Shown here: positions 1 through 9,937 of the stretch, piece by piece
Position numbering within the stretch: position 1 is the first letter of the stretch
Layout: every line of letters begins with the position of its first letter
DNA from: JBGOTP01 sp963717075
GTDB lineage: Bacteria; Acidobacteriota; Vicinamibacteria; Vicinamibacterales; CAVVIG01
Assembly: GCA_963717075.1 (NCBI GenBank)
Contig: CAVQVI010000034.1
Span: 992,001 to 1,056,000, forward strand
Direction of reading: 5' to 3'
DNA length: 64,000 nt
The notes under the pieces: model-generated
What the model saw: only the letters and a program-made list of their open reading frames with translations
Database searches by the model: none
Told to the model about the DNA's origin: nothing
Position numbers and translations under genes: made by a program

Positions 1-1
1 C

Positions 2-1915
2 TTACCGCTTCGTATCTGGGAGCGTCTCAGCAATTGCCAGCGCTGCCCACGCCGTGCCAGCCGCAGAAATCCATTGATGGCGACCGAAGGGGAACCCACT
101 TTCCATGTACGGCTGCACGGGGAACGCTCGGGTCCGCACGAGCCACGATCCGTCTGCGTACTGCGTGTTCAGGAGGAAGCCGATTCCCTTTTGGTACGCC
201 GCCTCGGTGACAGGAATCCCCGCTTGATGCAGTGCGACCAGCGACAGTCCCGTGGCATAGGCATCCGGCTCGAGCTGAACTAACTGCGACCAGCCCCCCG
301 TTGATTGTTGCTGGCGTAGAACGTCGTCAGCGGCTGTCTTCACCATCGGATCGGGCGCCTTCGTCCAGACCAGCCCTATCAGTCGCATCGCTCGATCTTC
401 CGCGGTTGTGGCAGACGCGCTCACCAACCACTCCCGAGCGTTCTCCAACGCGCGATCGATCTGCAGCTTCCGACCCGGAATGGGGTACAGGGTCAGTCCG
501 CGCACGGCAATGGCCGTATGGCTCATGATGCTGGATTCCATCGGCGGCCGATTCACGCCGTTTCCGAGCCACGTACCGTCTGGCATCTGCGTGGACAAGA
601 TCCAGTGGATCAAGGCGGCCGTCATGGTGTCGGGCGGATACCCTTCGGCCGCAAGCGCCATCAAGCCGTAGCCAACCGTCAGCACGATACCGCCGGGGAC
701 GGTGCTGTGCGCTTGCATCGCGGGTTCCGCAGCGGCCCGAAGGACGGTCTGAATATCGGTCAGATTCCTTTGCTCGAGAGACTCATCAACCGCGATGCCC
801 TTTCGTCGCGCCAATGCGGCCAGCTCCGCCGGCAGCGTATTGTGATGACATGTGTAGCACTTGCGGGTCTCGAACATCGGTGGTGCGGACTTCAGCAACA
901 CCGCCAGGCTTCGCGCGACTGCAAGCTGCGCAGTCGGGACCTGCTCGCGGGTGGGTGGGGCAATCGCCTCACTTCGGGGGCCAGTGCCGCGCGTGGCGCC
1001 GTATTGTTCGAGCATCGATATCTTCTCTCGATCATTCCGATACACCGCCCAGTCGAGAGGTCGCTCGCCTTCACTCATGGGAACATTCGGGTCGGCGCCG
1101 TGCTCGAGCAACAGCCGCAGTGTGTCGGCGCCGGCCAGTTCTGACGATGCCGCGGTGAAGAGAGGCGTGCGGCCGTAGGCGTTCTCGCGAGCGTTGACAT
1201 CTGCCCCGGCCGCAAGCCAACGGGCGAGCAAGTCAGGCCGTTGCCAATTGGTGGCTCGGAGCAACGCATCGCTCGGGACGTCGAGTCCGTGAGACATGAG
1301 GTAGTCAACAACCGCCGGCCGCTGGCGTAGGAAAGCGCCGCGCACGGCGGCGACCGGCATTTTCGCTTTTGGATCCGCGCCACGCTCAATAAGGAACTGG
1401 AGTACCGTCATGTCGGAGGCCTGCATCGCCATCGCCAACGCAGAGAACCCTGCTGAGTCTCGAGCCTGCGTATCGGCACCGTGGTCGAGTAACAGCCGCA
1501 GCAGCTCCACGGTTCCTGGATATCCAGCCGCGATCAGGAATGGCGTTCGGCCGAGCGTCCCAGACCGCGCGTTCACGTCGGCACCGCGCGCGATGAGAAG
1601 CCGGGCCTTCTCGATATCGGGAATCGCCCACATCAGCGGCGTCGCCCCGCTTCCATTACCCTGGTTGGGATCGGCGCCGTGTGTCAACAGAAGTCGAACG
1701 CATTCGGCGTCCGCAAATAACGTCGCGAGCATCAGCGCCGGCGTGCCGTGTTCGTCGGTGCTGTTGAGATTGATTCCACGTTCGATCAGCCGCGCGACAA
1801 GCGCTGTGTCACCGCGTTGAATCGCCAGCACGAGCGATGGTTCGGCGCGACCGTGTTGAGCGAGCAAGCACGCCACAATCAACGCGACCGCGCCGACCGT
1901 TCGATAGCTAGTCAT
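2..1915 (-). CDS. Secreted ankyrin-repeat protein with CxxCH motif and toroid domain
   Basis: Predicted exported protein of 637 aa with a signal peptide (hydrophobic run around residues 8-20, ending near GRAEP). Residues about 28-310 are tandem ankyrin repeats with repeated LLxHGADxN and GxTPLxxA motifs. A single CYTCH motif, a possible covalent haem c site, follows near residue 350. The C-terminal part, about 400-630, has repeated Gly/Trp-rich helices (GGWSQL, DGSWLV) like the terpenoid cyclase/prenyltransferase toroid fold. The ATG is preceded by a strong GAGGAGG ribosome site. The stop lies at the window edge but the gene is complete. Ankyrin plus CxxCH plus toroid is an architecture I associate with Acidobacteriota. 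The substrate is unknown; a periplasmic binding or scaffold role is inference. Confidence 0.85.
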   Translation of the reverse strand: MTSYRTVGAVALIVACLLAQHGRAEPSLVLAIQRGDTALVARLIERGINLNSTDEHGTPALMLATLFADAECVRLLLTHGADPNQGNGSGATPLMWAIPDIEKARLLIARGADVNARSGTLGRTPFLIAAGYPGTVELLRLLLDHGADTQARDSAGFSALAMAMQASDMTVLQFLIERGADPKAKMPVAAVRGAFLRQRPAVVDYLMSHGLDVPSDALLRATNWQRPDLLARWLAAGADVNARENAYGRTPLFTAASSELAGADTLRLLLEHGADPNVPMSEGERPLDWAVYRNDREKISMLEQYGATRGTGPRSEAIAPPTREQVPTAQLAVARSLAVLLKSAPPMFETRKCYTCHHNTLPAELAALARRKGIAVDESLEQRNLTDIQTVLRAAAEPAMQAHSTVPGGIVLTVGYGLMALAAEGYPPDTMTAALIHWILSTQMPDGTWLGNGVNRPPMESSIMSHTAIAVRGLTLYPIPGRKLQIDRALENAREWLVSASATTAEDRAMRLIGLVWTKAPDPMVKTAADDVLRQQQSTGGWSQLVQLEPDAYATGLSLVALHQAGIPVTEAAYQKGIGFLLNTQYADGSWLVRTRAFPVQPYMESGFPFGRHQWISAAGTAWAALAIAETLPDTKR

Positions 1916-2400
1916 CGTTCCTCCTCGGCGGGACGCCGCGAGGCGTTTCGGTCACCGGCAAGAAGCCTTATTGCTGGCGGGTCTTGCCCGGCTGCTGGCA
2001 AAACGAGAACCGATGTCAGAGTAAGAGCGCGTTGCGAAATTAGCGTGCGCGCGGGTGGCCGAGAACGGGGCGCCCCGCCGAGCGCGGAGGCGTCTCTCGT
2101 GGCGGGCGCTGTTCGCCGAGCACTCCGGGGTCCCCGCCGCGCGTGGTTTGCGCGGTGGGGTGGCTCGATGGGGCTGTTCGAGGACAGGCCCCGCCAGTCG
2201 TCAATTCTGCAACGCGCTCTAAGGGCAAGCGCGGCCGACGACGGCGAGACGAAACATCGATGTGACATGGTCTCCCTCGCTAAGAGGTTTTCCGAGCCAC
2301 TTGAGCCCCCCCGCGGGGCCATTCGTCAGGAGGCCGATATTCTAGCGGCTTGCTGGAGCCTCGCCAAGCAGAAAAGCTCGCCGTGGTGTTCCCGTCGTAT
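1916..2400. other. Intergenic region without a supported gene
   Basis: About 485 bases between the divergent ankyrin gene and the kinase-leader repeat. It holds the ribosome site of the ankyrin gene at its left end. Open frames here have no recognisable motif, start signal or family resemblance. Confidence 0.5.
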
Positions 2401-2546
2401 CTGGCAATCCACGCGGCCGGGCCGCCGAAATAGTTTCGGCGGCCGTGCGGGTTTCCCGCCTACAATCGGCGTGTCTCGACCATGCAACCGGATCTCGGCA
2501 CGCGCGTCGGGGCCTATGAGGTCGTTGGCGTGCTCGGCGCCGTCGG
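2401..2546 (+). repeat. Kinase promoter/5'-end direct repeat, copy 1 (truncated)
   Basis: About 146 bp nearly identical to 3024-3168. It contains an inverted repeat with 11-bp arms around TAG (2420-2444), the box TACAAT, and the first codons of a Ser/Thr kinase. The homology stops inside the glycine-rich loop, after the codons for VLGA. Confidence 0.9.
2482..2546 (+). pseudogene. Truncated N-terminus of a PknB-type kinase
   Basis: An ATG at 2482 opens a frame that matches the first ~20 residues of the kinase at 3104 (TRVGAYEVVGVLGA). The frame then leaves homology before the GGMGEV loop and no kinase core follows. It looks like the stump of a duplicated kinase gene, or a copied promoter/5' end. 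DUF4440 begins 42 nt downstream on the same strand. Confidence 0.75.
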
Positions 2547-2587
2547 CCCGCCAAATCGCCCCGACAACCGAGCGAAGGAGGCATCGC

Positions 2588-2995
2588 ATGACTCGAATGT
2601 TCGTTGCTGGAGTCGTCGTATCGCTGACTTGTGTTCAGGGGGTCCTCGCTCAACCGGCTCGAGACGAGGTGATGAAGGCTGAGGCGGCGTTTGTTCAGGC
2701 GAGGGAGAAGGGCGACAAGACTGCGTACGCGAGCCTGCTCGCGGACGAATTCACGTGGACGACTCGAACTGGCACGGTGTTAACGAAGAAACAGCAACTC
2801 GAGGTGCTTCAAGCCACGAGCAATCCCGAGACCGGCAAGGATGTTCGCGTCTACGGCGAGGCCGCCGTCGTGAGTGGGACCGCCAAGCTCACGCAAGATG
2901 GCAAGCCGGTGGCTGTCCGCTTTGTACGGGTCTGGGCCAAGCGCGACAATCGTTGGCAAGCCATTCTGCATCAAGGAACCGGCATCGCGCCGTGA
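2588..2995 (+). CDS. Secreted DUF4440 / NTF2-like protein
   Basis: 135-aa protein with a signal peptide (MTRMFVAGVVVSLTCVQGVLA) and an NTF2-like DUF4440 fold: EAAFVQAREKGD, LLADEFTWTTRTG, a central VRVYGEAAVVSG strand and a terminal WAKRDNRWQAILHQ strand. The ATG at 2588 has a strong AAGGAGG site 6 nt upstream. The family usually binds a small molecule or acts as a fold accessory; no catalytic residue can be assigned. The gene sits exactly between two copies of a kinase promoter/5'-end repeat, so its transcription may come from the upstream copy. Confidence 0.85.
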   Translation: MTRMFVAGVVVSLTCVQGVLAQPARDEVMKAEAAFVQAREKGDKTAYASLLADEFTWTTRTGTVLTKKQQLEVLQATSNPETGKDVRVYGEAAVVSGTAKLTQDGKPVAVRFVRVWAKRDNRWQAILHQGTGIAP

Positions 2996-3023
2996 TGCTG
3001 CTCAGGGCGTGAAGCAGTCGTTT

Positions 3024-3168
3024 CTGGCAACCCACGCGGCCGGACCGCCGAAATAGTTTCGGCGGCCGTGCGGGTTCCCGCCTACAATCGGCGTGTCTCG
3101 ACCATGCAACTCGATCCCGGCACGCGCGTCGGGGCCTATGAGGTCGTTGGCGTGCTCGGCGCCGGCGG
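3024..3168 (+). repeat. Kinase promoter/5'-end direct repeat, copy 2 (functional copy)
   Basis: Near-identical to 2401-2546 but here the homology runs into a full-length kinase gene. The inverted repeat has 9 perfect base pairs (3045-3065, loop TAG). Confidence 0.9.
3045..3088 (+). promoter_or_regulatory. Kinase promoter with operator-like hairpin and TACAAT -10 box
   Basis: Perfect 9-bp inverted repeat CCGCCGAAA/TTTCGGCGG (3045-3065) lies 17 bp upstream of TACAAT (3083-3088). The ATG follows 15 nt after the box, so the transcript should have a very short or absent leader. The same CGCCTACAAT context recurs before the kinase at 54292. Confidence 0.55.
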
Positions 3169-5828
3169 CATGGGTGAGGTATATCGCGCCCACGACGCGT
3201 TGCTCAATCGCGACGTGGCTCTAAAAATCCTCCCCTCGTCGGTCGCACTCGATCCGGAGCGTGTCACCCGCTTCAAGCGAGAAGCGCAGGTGCTCGCCTC
3301 GCTGAATCATCCCCATATCGCCATCATTCACGGCTTCGAGCAGGCAAACGGCATTCACGCGCTCGTGATGGAGTTAGTTGACGGGCCGACGCTGGCCGAC
3401 CGTCTTGCCGAAGGACCGCTTCCCCTCGATGAAGCCCTGCGAATCGCGAAACACCTCGCCGAAGCCGTCGAAGCCGCGCACGAGCAGGGAGTCATCCACC
3501 GGGACCTGAAGCCGGCGAATATCAAGCTTCGACCGGACGGGACCGTGAAGGTCTTGGATTTTGGGCTCGCGAAGGTGATAGAGCCGGCGCCGGCCATGTC
3601 GCTCGGCCTTTCGGACTCGCCGACTCTAACCACCCCTGCCATGACGGAGGCAGGTGTGATTCTGGGCACGGCTGCCTACATGTCACCCGAGCAGGCCAAA
3701 GGACACCCGGCGGACAAGCGCAGCGACATCTGGGCGTTCGGCTGCATTGTGTTCGAGATGCTGTCGGGCAGGCGCGCGTTCCTTGGGCGCACCGTGTCAG
3801 AGACCCTCGGCAACGTGTTGCACACCGAACCGAACTGGCAGGCGCTCCCCGTTCAGACGCCCCCACAGATCCGATCGTTGCTGCGGCGCAGTCTGGCGAA
3901 GGACGTTCATCAGCGGGAACCCCACATCGGCAGCGCCCGCTTGGAGATCGAAGAGGTGCTCGAAGCACCCAGTTCTCGCCAGCCCGTGCACAGGGCCAGT
4001 CGAGCACGCCCAAGAACCGTGATCGCTACGTTGATCGCGCTTTCGGTTCTTCTCGTCGCAACGGTTACGGTCCTCTTATATGAACGCGCCGCATTGTTGA
4101 ACTCGCGCAGCAACCACGATGGTCGCCGCTACCAGTCGTCCCTCCCTCTCCCCGACGGGGTGACCTTCGCGAGCGGCACTGTTCCGTCGTGGCGGATGCG
4201 TCTTTCTCCTGATGGCACACGATTGGCGTTCGCGGCGAGCGGCCCGTGACGGTCTGATCAGGTTGTATGTGCGCTCACTGGATGCTGCCACGGCGCAGGT
4301 GATACCTGACACCGTCGGCGCGGCCGCGCCGTTCTGGTCACCCGACGGGAATTTCGTCGGTTTTTTTGCAGGCGGCAGGCTGATGAAAGTGGCCTCAACC
4401 GGAGGTCCCGCGTTTCCACTGTGTCAGGCTGCGGGAGCGGCTTTCGGCGCGCATTGGAGTGAGAATAACCAGATCCTGTTTTCATCGGGCCAACCCAATG
4501 TCGCACCGATCCGCCGCGTCTCTGCCGCGGGTGGCGCGTCATCCGTCGTGCTGACGCCGAATACGGAGGCAGGTGAACTCCAGTATTGGTGGCCATCGTT
4601 GCTGCCGGACGGCGATCACATTGTGTACTTCGCGCTCGGGCCTGGGAGCCGCCCGATCGGCATCTATGTCGCATCGCTGAAGTCACAGGAACGAAAGCTG
4701 CTCGTTCCTGGTGGTTCCAACGTTACGTTTACGAACGGGTTTCTCATCTACCTTCGCGACCAGACGCTCGTTGCGCACGCGTTGGACATGAACCGTCTCG
4801 AGTTGGTGGGCGAGCCAACGCCGATTGGCGACCAGGTGCTCGTCGGTGGCGCGGCAGCGGCAACGGGCGCCTTCACGGTGTCGCAGACCGGCGTGCTCGC
4901 GTATCAGACGGGGCCGGTGCTCAGGCAGTCACAGCTCGTGTGGATCGATCGAAGGGGCACTGAAGGCCCGACGGTGGGTGAGGAGGCTGATTACGGCAAC
5001 CTGAGGGTTTCTCCCGATGGCACGCGGGTATCGGTGAGTCTTGGCGATCCGACGCGTGGCACCAGCGACATTTGGCTGCTTGATCTCGCGACGGGCCGCC
5101 GCTCTCGGTTTACCTTCGATGAAGGGAACGAAGTGCACTCCGTCTGGTCGCCTGATGGCCAACGCCTGGTGTTCAACTCGAACCGAGAGGGCGTGCTCAA
5201 TTTGTATGAAAAGGCCTCGAACGGCGCGGGATCGGAACGCCTGCTCCTGGCTGACCGAGAGGACAAGATGCCCGAAAGTTGGTCGCCTGATGGGCGCCAT
5301 CTATTGTATCGAATTCGGGGGAACGCTCAGCAAGGCGCGGGTCTATGGATGCTCCCTCTGGAAGGATCGGGCACACCAACACCCGTGCTTCAGACGAAAG
5401 CCGACGAAACGTCAGGCCGGTTTTCGCCAGACGGCCGTTGGATCGCGTACATCTCGAACGAGTCGGGGCCGCCGCATCTTTATATTGCTCCATTTCCCGC
5501 AGGCGGAGGTAAGTGGCAGGTCTCCTCCGCTGCGCTGCCGGCGGGCGGCGCTGGTTTCGAAGGCCACCCAAGTTGGCGGGCAGATGGCAAGGAGGTGTTC
5601 TACCTGTCCGGCAATCAGCTCATCGCCGCCGAAGTCACGATTCAGAAGGACGCGATTCGGGTTGGTGACGTTCGCCCATTGTTCCGAGCCAACTTCAGAC
5701 CGGCCCGCGGCAATCCGTACGTCGCATCGGCGGACGGCCAGCGCTTTCTCGTGAATCGCTTCAGAGACCAAACAACAGGAGCGCCGATTACGCTCGTGGT
5801 GAACTGGCCGGCCGGATTGAAACGGTGA
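3104..5828 (+). pseudogene. Ser/Thr kinase with TolB-like propeller, one +1 frameshift
   Basis: Reads as a ~907-aa membrane sensor kinase once one extra base near 4247 is removed. The first frame (3104-4249) carries GAGGMGEVY, the VALK lysine, HRDLKPAN, DFGLAK, MSPEQ and DIWAFG of an RD-type PknB kinase, then one transmembrane helix (about 315-335). It stops just after the first SPDGTRLAFAAS propeller strand. The second frame continues at LIRLYVRSLDAA through many FWSPDG/RFSPDGRWIAY repeats to 5828. The neighbour at 5904 has the same architecture uninterrupted. Either a recent inactivating insertion or a sequence error. If translated as written, the product would be a kinase without its extracytoplasmic propeller. 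Confidence 0.85.
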
Positions 5829-5903
5829 AGTCTACGAGCAGCGGACCGCACTTTCTGCACTTCGTCCGGGCGGCAGGGCCTCACGGTAGAAGAGAGTGAC
5901 CAG

Positions 5904-8603
5904 TTGACCGTCGCGATTGGGACGAGATTCGGCTCATACGAAGTCGTGTCGGCGCTCGGCGCCGGCGGCATGGGCGAGGTCTACCGCGCTTGCGATACAC
6001 GACTCAATCGCGACGTCGCGCTCAAAGTTCTTCCAACGTCGTTCGCACTCGATCAGGAACGCCTCGCACGCTTTCGACGTGAAGCCCAGGTCCTCGCCGC
6101 ACTGAACCATCCCAACATCGCGTCGATCTATGGGCTCGAGGAGACCAACGGCACGCAGGCATTGGTACTGGAGCTGGTCGAAGGCCCCACACTCGCCGAC
6201 CGGATTGCAGAGGGTCCAATTGCCGTCGAGGAGGCCCTGCCAATTGCCAGGCAGATCGCGGAAGCGCTCGAGACAGCCCATGAGCAGGGGATCATTCATC
6301 GCGACCTGAAGCCAGCGAACATCAAGGTCCGCGCCGATGGCACCGTCAAGGTGCTCGACTTCGGCCTCGCCAAGGCCGTCGACCCGCACACCAGCACCGC
6401 TTATGAGGCTCTGACCAACTCTCCCACGGTGCCGCCCTCGGCCACAATCGGCGGCGTGGTCCTAGGCACCGCCGCGTACATGTCGCCCGAACAGGCGCAG
6501 GGCAAGCCTGTCGACCGGCGGGCCGACATCTGGGCCTTCGGCTGCGTACTGTTCGAGATGCTGACGGGAAGGCGGGCGTTTCGCGGAGACACCATTCCCG
6601 AGATCCTCGCGAATGTGCTCAAGAGCGAGCCGGAATGGCACGAGTTGCCGGCAGAGACGCCGACGGCGATCCACCGGGTGCTTCGACGATGCTTGACCAG
6701 GGAGGTGCAGAAACGAGAGCCACACATCGGGAGCGCGCGTCTGGACATCCAGGAGGGGGCAGACGCGCACACAGAGGCCCCGCCGCGAAGCGGTGGTCGC
6801 GGTTCCCGAGCGTTAGTGGCGGCCGCCGCAGTCGCCATGGTCAGTGTCACCGGCTTGTTGCTGCTGTTCTGGGGACTTCATGGTTCATCGTCCGACCACT
6901 CTGTCGAGGCGAGCCGCCGCTACCAGACCTCGGTGCTGCTGCCTGACGGCGTGCGGTTTTCGGGCATTCCCTCGTACCGGCTGGCGTTGTCACCTGATGG
7001 GACGCGACTGGCGTTCGTCGCCAGCAGCGCGCCGGGACGTTCTCATTTGTATGTGCGGCCTCTCGATGCGGCTGACGCCCAACTATTGGCGGGCACAAAG
7101 GGCGCGAGCGCGCCGTTCTGGTCGCCCGATGGCAAGTTCATCGGGTATTTTTCGGCGGGCAAGCTCATGAAGACACCCGCGCAGGGCGGAACCCCGCTGG
7201 CCATCTGCGAGTACAGCGGCGTACCCACCGGCGCGCATTGGGGTAGCAACGGTGACATTCTCTATTCATCAGGTGGTCCGGGCATTGTTGGTTCCATACG
7301 ACGGGTGGCGAGTAGTGGCGGTGTTTCGGCTGAAGTGCTGAAGCCCGATCGGACAAATAGCGTAAGCGGCTTTTGGTGGCCGTCGTGGCTACCAGACGGT
7401 GAACACGTCCTCTACTTCGCCATTGGACCCGGTCTTCGTCCGCTTGGGATCTACGTCGCGTCGTTGATCACAAAAGAAAAGAAGCTCCTGATGGAGGGTG
7501 GCTCCAACGTCAAGTTCGCGAACGGCTCGCTGCTGTTCCTTCGCGATCAAACGCTGTTCGCCCAAACGCTCGATCTTGAACGGCTCGAGTTGGTCGGAGC
7601 GCCATCATTGATTGCCGAAGGGGTGGTGATCGGGGGCAACTCAGGCGCGACCGGCGCGTACGCGGTGTCGAACAACGGCACGCTTGCCTATCAGGCGACT
7701 GCAACGAGGCGTCGGTCCCAATTGGTCTGGTTCGACAGAACGGGCAATCAGCTGACGAGTGTTGGCGAGCCGGATGAGTACGGAGACTTGGAATTGTCAC
7801 CCGACGGCACTCGTCTGTCAGTGAGCCTGCCGTCTACCAGTGGGACTCGAGATATTTGGCTCATCGATCTCAAAACAAGTCAACGTTCACGCCTGACGTT
7901 CGACGCGGCCGACGAACAGCGTTCCATCTGGTCTCCTGATGGAAGCCGCGTCATTTTCAACTCGAACCGGCAGGGTGTATTGGATCTCTATGAACAATCA
8001 TCGAGCGGTGGCGCGGCGGAGCGATTGGTATTCGCGGACGGCGCCAACAAGATTCCGCTGAGTTGGTCCCCGGACGGGCGCCACGTCTTGGTGGGACGAC
8101 GGGACCCCGCGACAGGCGATGACATTTGGGTGCTCCCGCTTGGAGGAGGTGAGCCGTATCCATTTCTGAAGACGACGTCCAACGAACGAGCGGCGAGGTT
8201 CTCGCCGGACGGCCGATGGGTCTCGTATACCTCGGACGAATCTGTGGCTGCAGCTCTTTTCATCACCCCGTTCCCCGGTCCGGGGGGCAAGTGGCAGGTG
8301 TCATCCGGAGGAGTCGTGGGCGCGCCGCTCGAAGCGCATCCACAGTGGCGACCCGACGGAAACGAACTGTTCTACATTGGCGGCAATCTTGAGCTCATGA
8401 GCGCTTCCATAAGGATCGTTGACGGCGTCGTGAAAGCCGGAAATGCCAGCCCGCTGTTCCGTCCACCGTTTGGAGCGTTTCGAGGGAACCCGTATGTGAT
8501 CTCCAAGGACGGAACAAAGTTTGTCGTCAACAGCGGCGGTAGCGAAGGGGCTGACAACCGCATCACCCTCGTCGTCAACTGGCCCAGCCTGGTAAAGAAT
8601 TGA
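5904..8603 (+). CDS. Transmembrane Ser/Thr protein kinase with TolB/WD40-like propeller
   Basis: 899-aa one-piece sensor kinase. The kinase domain covers about residues 10-275: GAGGMGEVYRA loop (19-29), VALK lysine (41), HRDLKPANIK, DFGLAK, MSPEQAQG activation-segment end, DIWAFG. A transmembrane helix near 302-325 (VAAAAVAMVSVTGLLLLFWG) is followed by an extracytoplasmic propeller built of SPDGTRLAF, FWSPDGKFIGY and RFSPDGRWVSY blades. The family autophosphorylates and phosphorylates cytoplasmic partners in response to an external ligand; the ligand is unknown. The start is TTG at 5904, chosen because TxxGTRFGSYEV aligns with paralogue N-termini. Tandem with the related gene ending 75 nt upstream. 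Confidence 0.9.
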   Translation: MTVAIGTRFGSYEVVSALGAGGMGEVYRACDTRLNRDVALKVLPTSFALDQERLARFRREAQVLAALNHPNIASIYGLEETNGTQALVLELVEGPTLADRIAEGPIAVEEALPIARQIAEALETAHEQGIIHRDLKPANIKVRADGTVKVLDFGLAKAVDPHTSTAYEALTNSPTVPPSATIGGVVLGTAAYMSPEQAQGKPVDRRADIWAFGCVLFEMLTGRRAFRGDTIPEILANVLKSEPEWHELPAETPTAIHRVLRRCLTREVQKREPHIGSARLDIQEGADAHTEAPPRSGGRGSRALVAAAAVAMVSVTGLLLLFWGLHGSSSDHSVEASRRYQTSVLLPDGVRFSGIPSYRLALSPDGTRLAFVASSAPGRSHLYVRPLDAADAQLLAGTKGASAPFWSPDGKFIGYFSAGKLMKTPAQGGTPLAICEYSGVPTGAHWGSNGDILYSSGGPGIVGSIRRVASSGGVSAEVLKPDRTNSVSGFWWPSWLPDGEHVLYFAIGPGLRPLGIYVASLITKEKKLLMEGGSNVKFANGSLLFLRDQTLFAQTLDLERLELVGAPSLIAEGVVIGGNSGATGAYAVSNNGTLAYQATATRRRSQLVWFDRTGNQLTSVGEPDEYGDLELSPDGTRLSVSLPSTSGTRDIWLIDLKTSQRSRLTFDAADEQRSIWSPDGSRVIFNSNRQGVLDLYEQSSSGGAAERLVFADGANKIPLSWSPDGRHVLVGRRDPATGDDIWVLPLGGGEPYPFLKTTSNERAARFSPDGRWVSYTSDESVAAALFITPFPGPGGKWQVSSGGVVGAPLEAHPQWRPDGNELFYIGGNLELMSASIRIVDGVVKAGNASPLFRPPFGAFRGNPYVISKDGTKFVVNSGGSEGADNRITLVVNWPSLVKN

Positions 8604-8710
8604 GGCAAAGGGCAAGATGCCTGTGGCAGCAGAAGACGTAAGATCCTAATCGTGACAGCCTCGCACACGGAAAATGACATGAGTGATGGCTCCGGCGCAG
8701 AGGCTCGGCG

Positions 8711-9853
8711 TTGAGCGAGCTCGACCGAGTTCGGGACAAGGCGTCGTGGGCGGCGTGGCGCGACACCTTGCTGAGCGTGCTCAGGGCGTGGAACCGCCAC
8801 CAGGTCTGGAAAATCCTGACCGCGATCGTGGTGATCTGGATCGTCAGCGGCATAGCACTCCACTTCGCGGAGCGTGGCACGAATCCAGCGTTCGAGACGC
8901 TGCGCGAGTCCCTCTGGAACGTTTGGGTCACCCTCTTCAGCGGACTCGAAATCGAGATCAACTCTCGTGTTGGGCGGCTCGTGGTTGCCGCCGTGCTTGT
9001 CGTCGGTGTCGCTTTGGCCGGTTTGTTCACGGCCAGCGTGGCGTCCATCCTGATCGAACGCGCACTAAGGAGTCGTGAAGTGCCTAATCTTGAAATGTCT
9101 GGCCATCTGGTGCTGTGCAACTGGTCGCCGCGAGCACTGGACTGGATACGCGAAGTGCACAGCGGTATCGTCACCGACAAGCGGCCAATCGTGATCGTTC
9201 ACGACACACCCGACGAAGTCGTGCTGCCTGACAAACAGGATGAAGCCGCCTTCAGCGACGTCTATATCGTCAAAGGTGACCCAGTCAACGAAGTGATCCT
9301 GCGCCGCGCCAAGGTTGCGCACGCGCATTCCGTCGTCATCTTGTCGGATGACCGCCAGAACCAGCACGCCGACGGAAAAACCATCGTGTGCTGCATTGCC
9401 GTCAAGAACGTGTGCGTGCACGAGCGCCAGCCAAACATCGTGGCCGAGTGCCAGGATCCGAAATACCGGCCGCACATGCGCAAGGCGGGTGCCGATGAAG
9501 TCATCTCGGCCGCCGACTTCGGATTGCGGCTGATGGCACGTGCCTCGCTCTTTCATGGCATGACGCGCGTGTATCAAGAGCTGCTATCGGTCCGGCGCGA
9601 CGCCAACGAGATGTACCTGGTGCCGGTGCCTGCCCAACTCGTCGGGATGGATTTCGTCGCAGCGGCAAACGTGTTCCTGCCCGATCGCACGAACATGAAG
9701 GCGTGCCTGCTCATCGGGCTCTATCGCGGTGAAACAATGATGCTCAACCCGGTTGGCGGGGAAGCGGGACCGTTGCGCGAAGGCGATGAGTTGATCTTGC
9801 TGAGCCAGACGCAGCCGGATCTTTCGCGACTGCAGCCGCCCGACGCCGCATAG
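8711..9853 (+). CDS. Ion-channel-like protein with RCK/TrkA-N domains and atypical filter
   Basis: 380-aa membrane protein. A first transmembrane helix (about 34-52, ILTAIVVIWIVSGIALHFA) is followed by a pore-loop-like segment SLWNVWVTLFSGLEIE and a second helix (about 87-108). A cytoplasmic RCK_N-like Rossmann region starts at GHLVLCNWSPRALDWI and a C-terminal RCK_C-like part ends near LREGDELILLSQ. Two helices around a re-entrant loop plus RCK domains is the plan of bacterial K+ channels, but the canonical TVGYGD filter is replaced by TLFSGLEIE. Ion selectivity is therefore open. The start is TTG at 8711, which overlaps the stop of a tiny frame starting ATG at 8679, so either coupled initiation or an N-terminal frameshift is possible. 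Confidence 0.75.
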   Translation: MSELDRVRDKASWAAWRDTLLSVLRAWNRHQVWKILTAIVVIWIVSGIALHFAERGTNPAFETLRESLWNVWVTLFSGLEIEINSRVGRLVVAAVLVVGVALAGLFTASVASILIERALRSREVPNLEMSGHLVLCNWSPRALDWIREVHSGIVTDKRPIVIVHDTPDEVVLPDKQDEAAFSDVYIVKGDPVNEVILRRAKVAHAHSVVILSDDRQNQHADGKTIVCCIAVKNVCVHERQPNIVAECQDPKYRPHMRKAGADEVISAADFGLRLMARASLFHGMTRVYQELLSVRRDANEMYLVPVPAQLVGMDFVAAANVFLPDRTNMKACLLIGLYRGETMMLNPVGGEAGPLREGDELILLSQTQPDLSRLQPPDAA

Positions 9854-9937
9854 GCGACTGCCCAGAAGCTATGGGCCTCGCCGGGAGCGTCAGCGTAGAA
9901 TTTCTGTGTCCGCGGCGGAATGCGTCCCTTCGCTGGT

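Noticed and set aside
1748..2587. Long open frame upstream of and in frame with DUF4440
   Set aside because: Composition is Arg/Ser-rich non-coding type; the ribosome site and signal peptide place the true start at 2588.
4240..4250. Programmed frameshift in the kinase at 3104
   Set aside because: No slippery heptamer or downstream structure evident and paralogues read through; mutation or sequence error is simpler.
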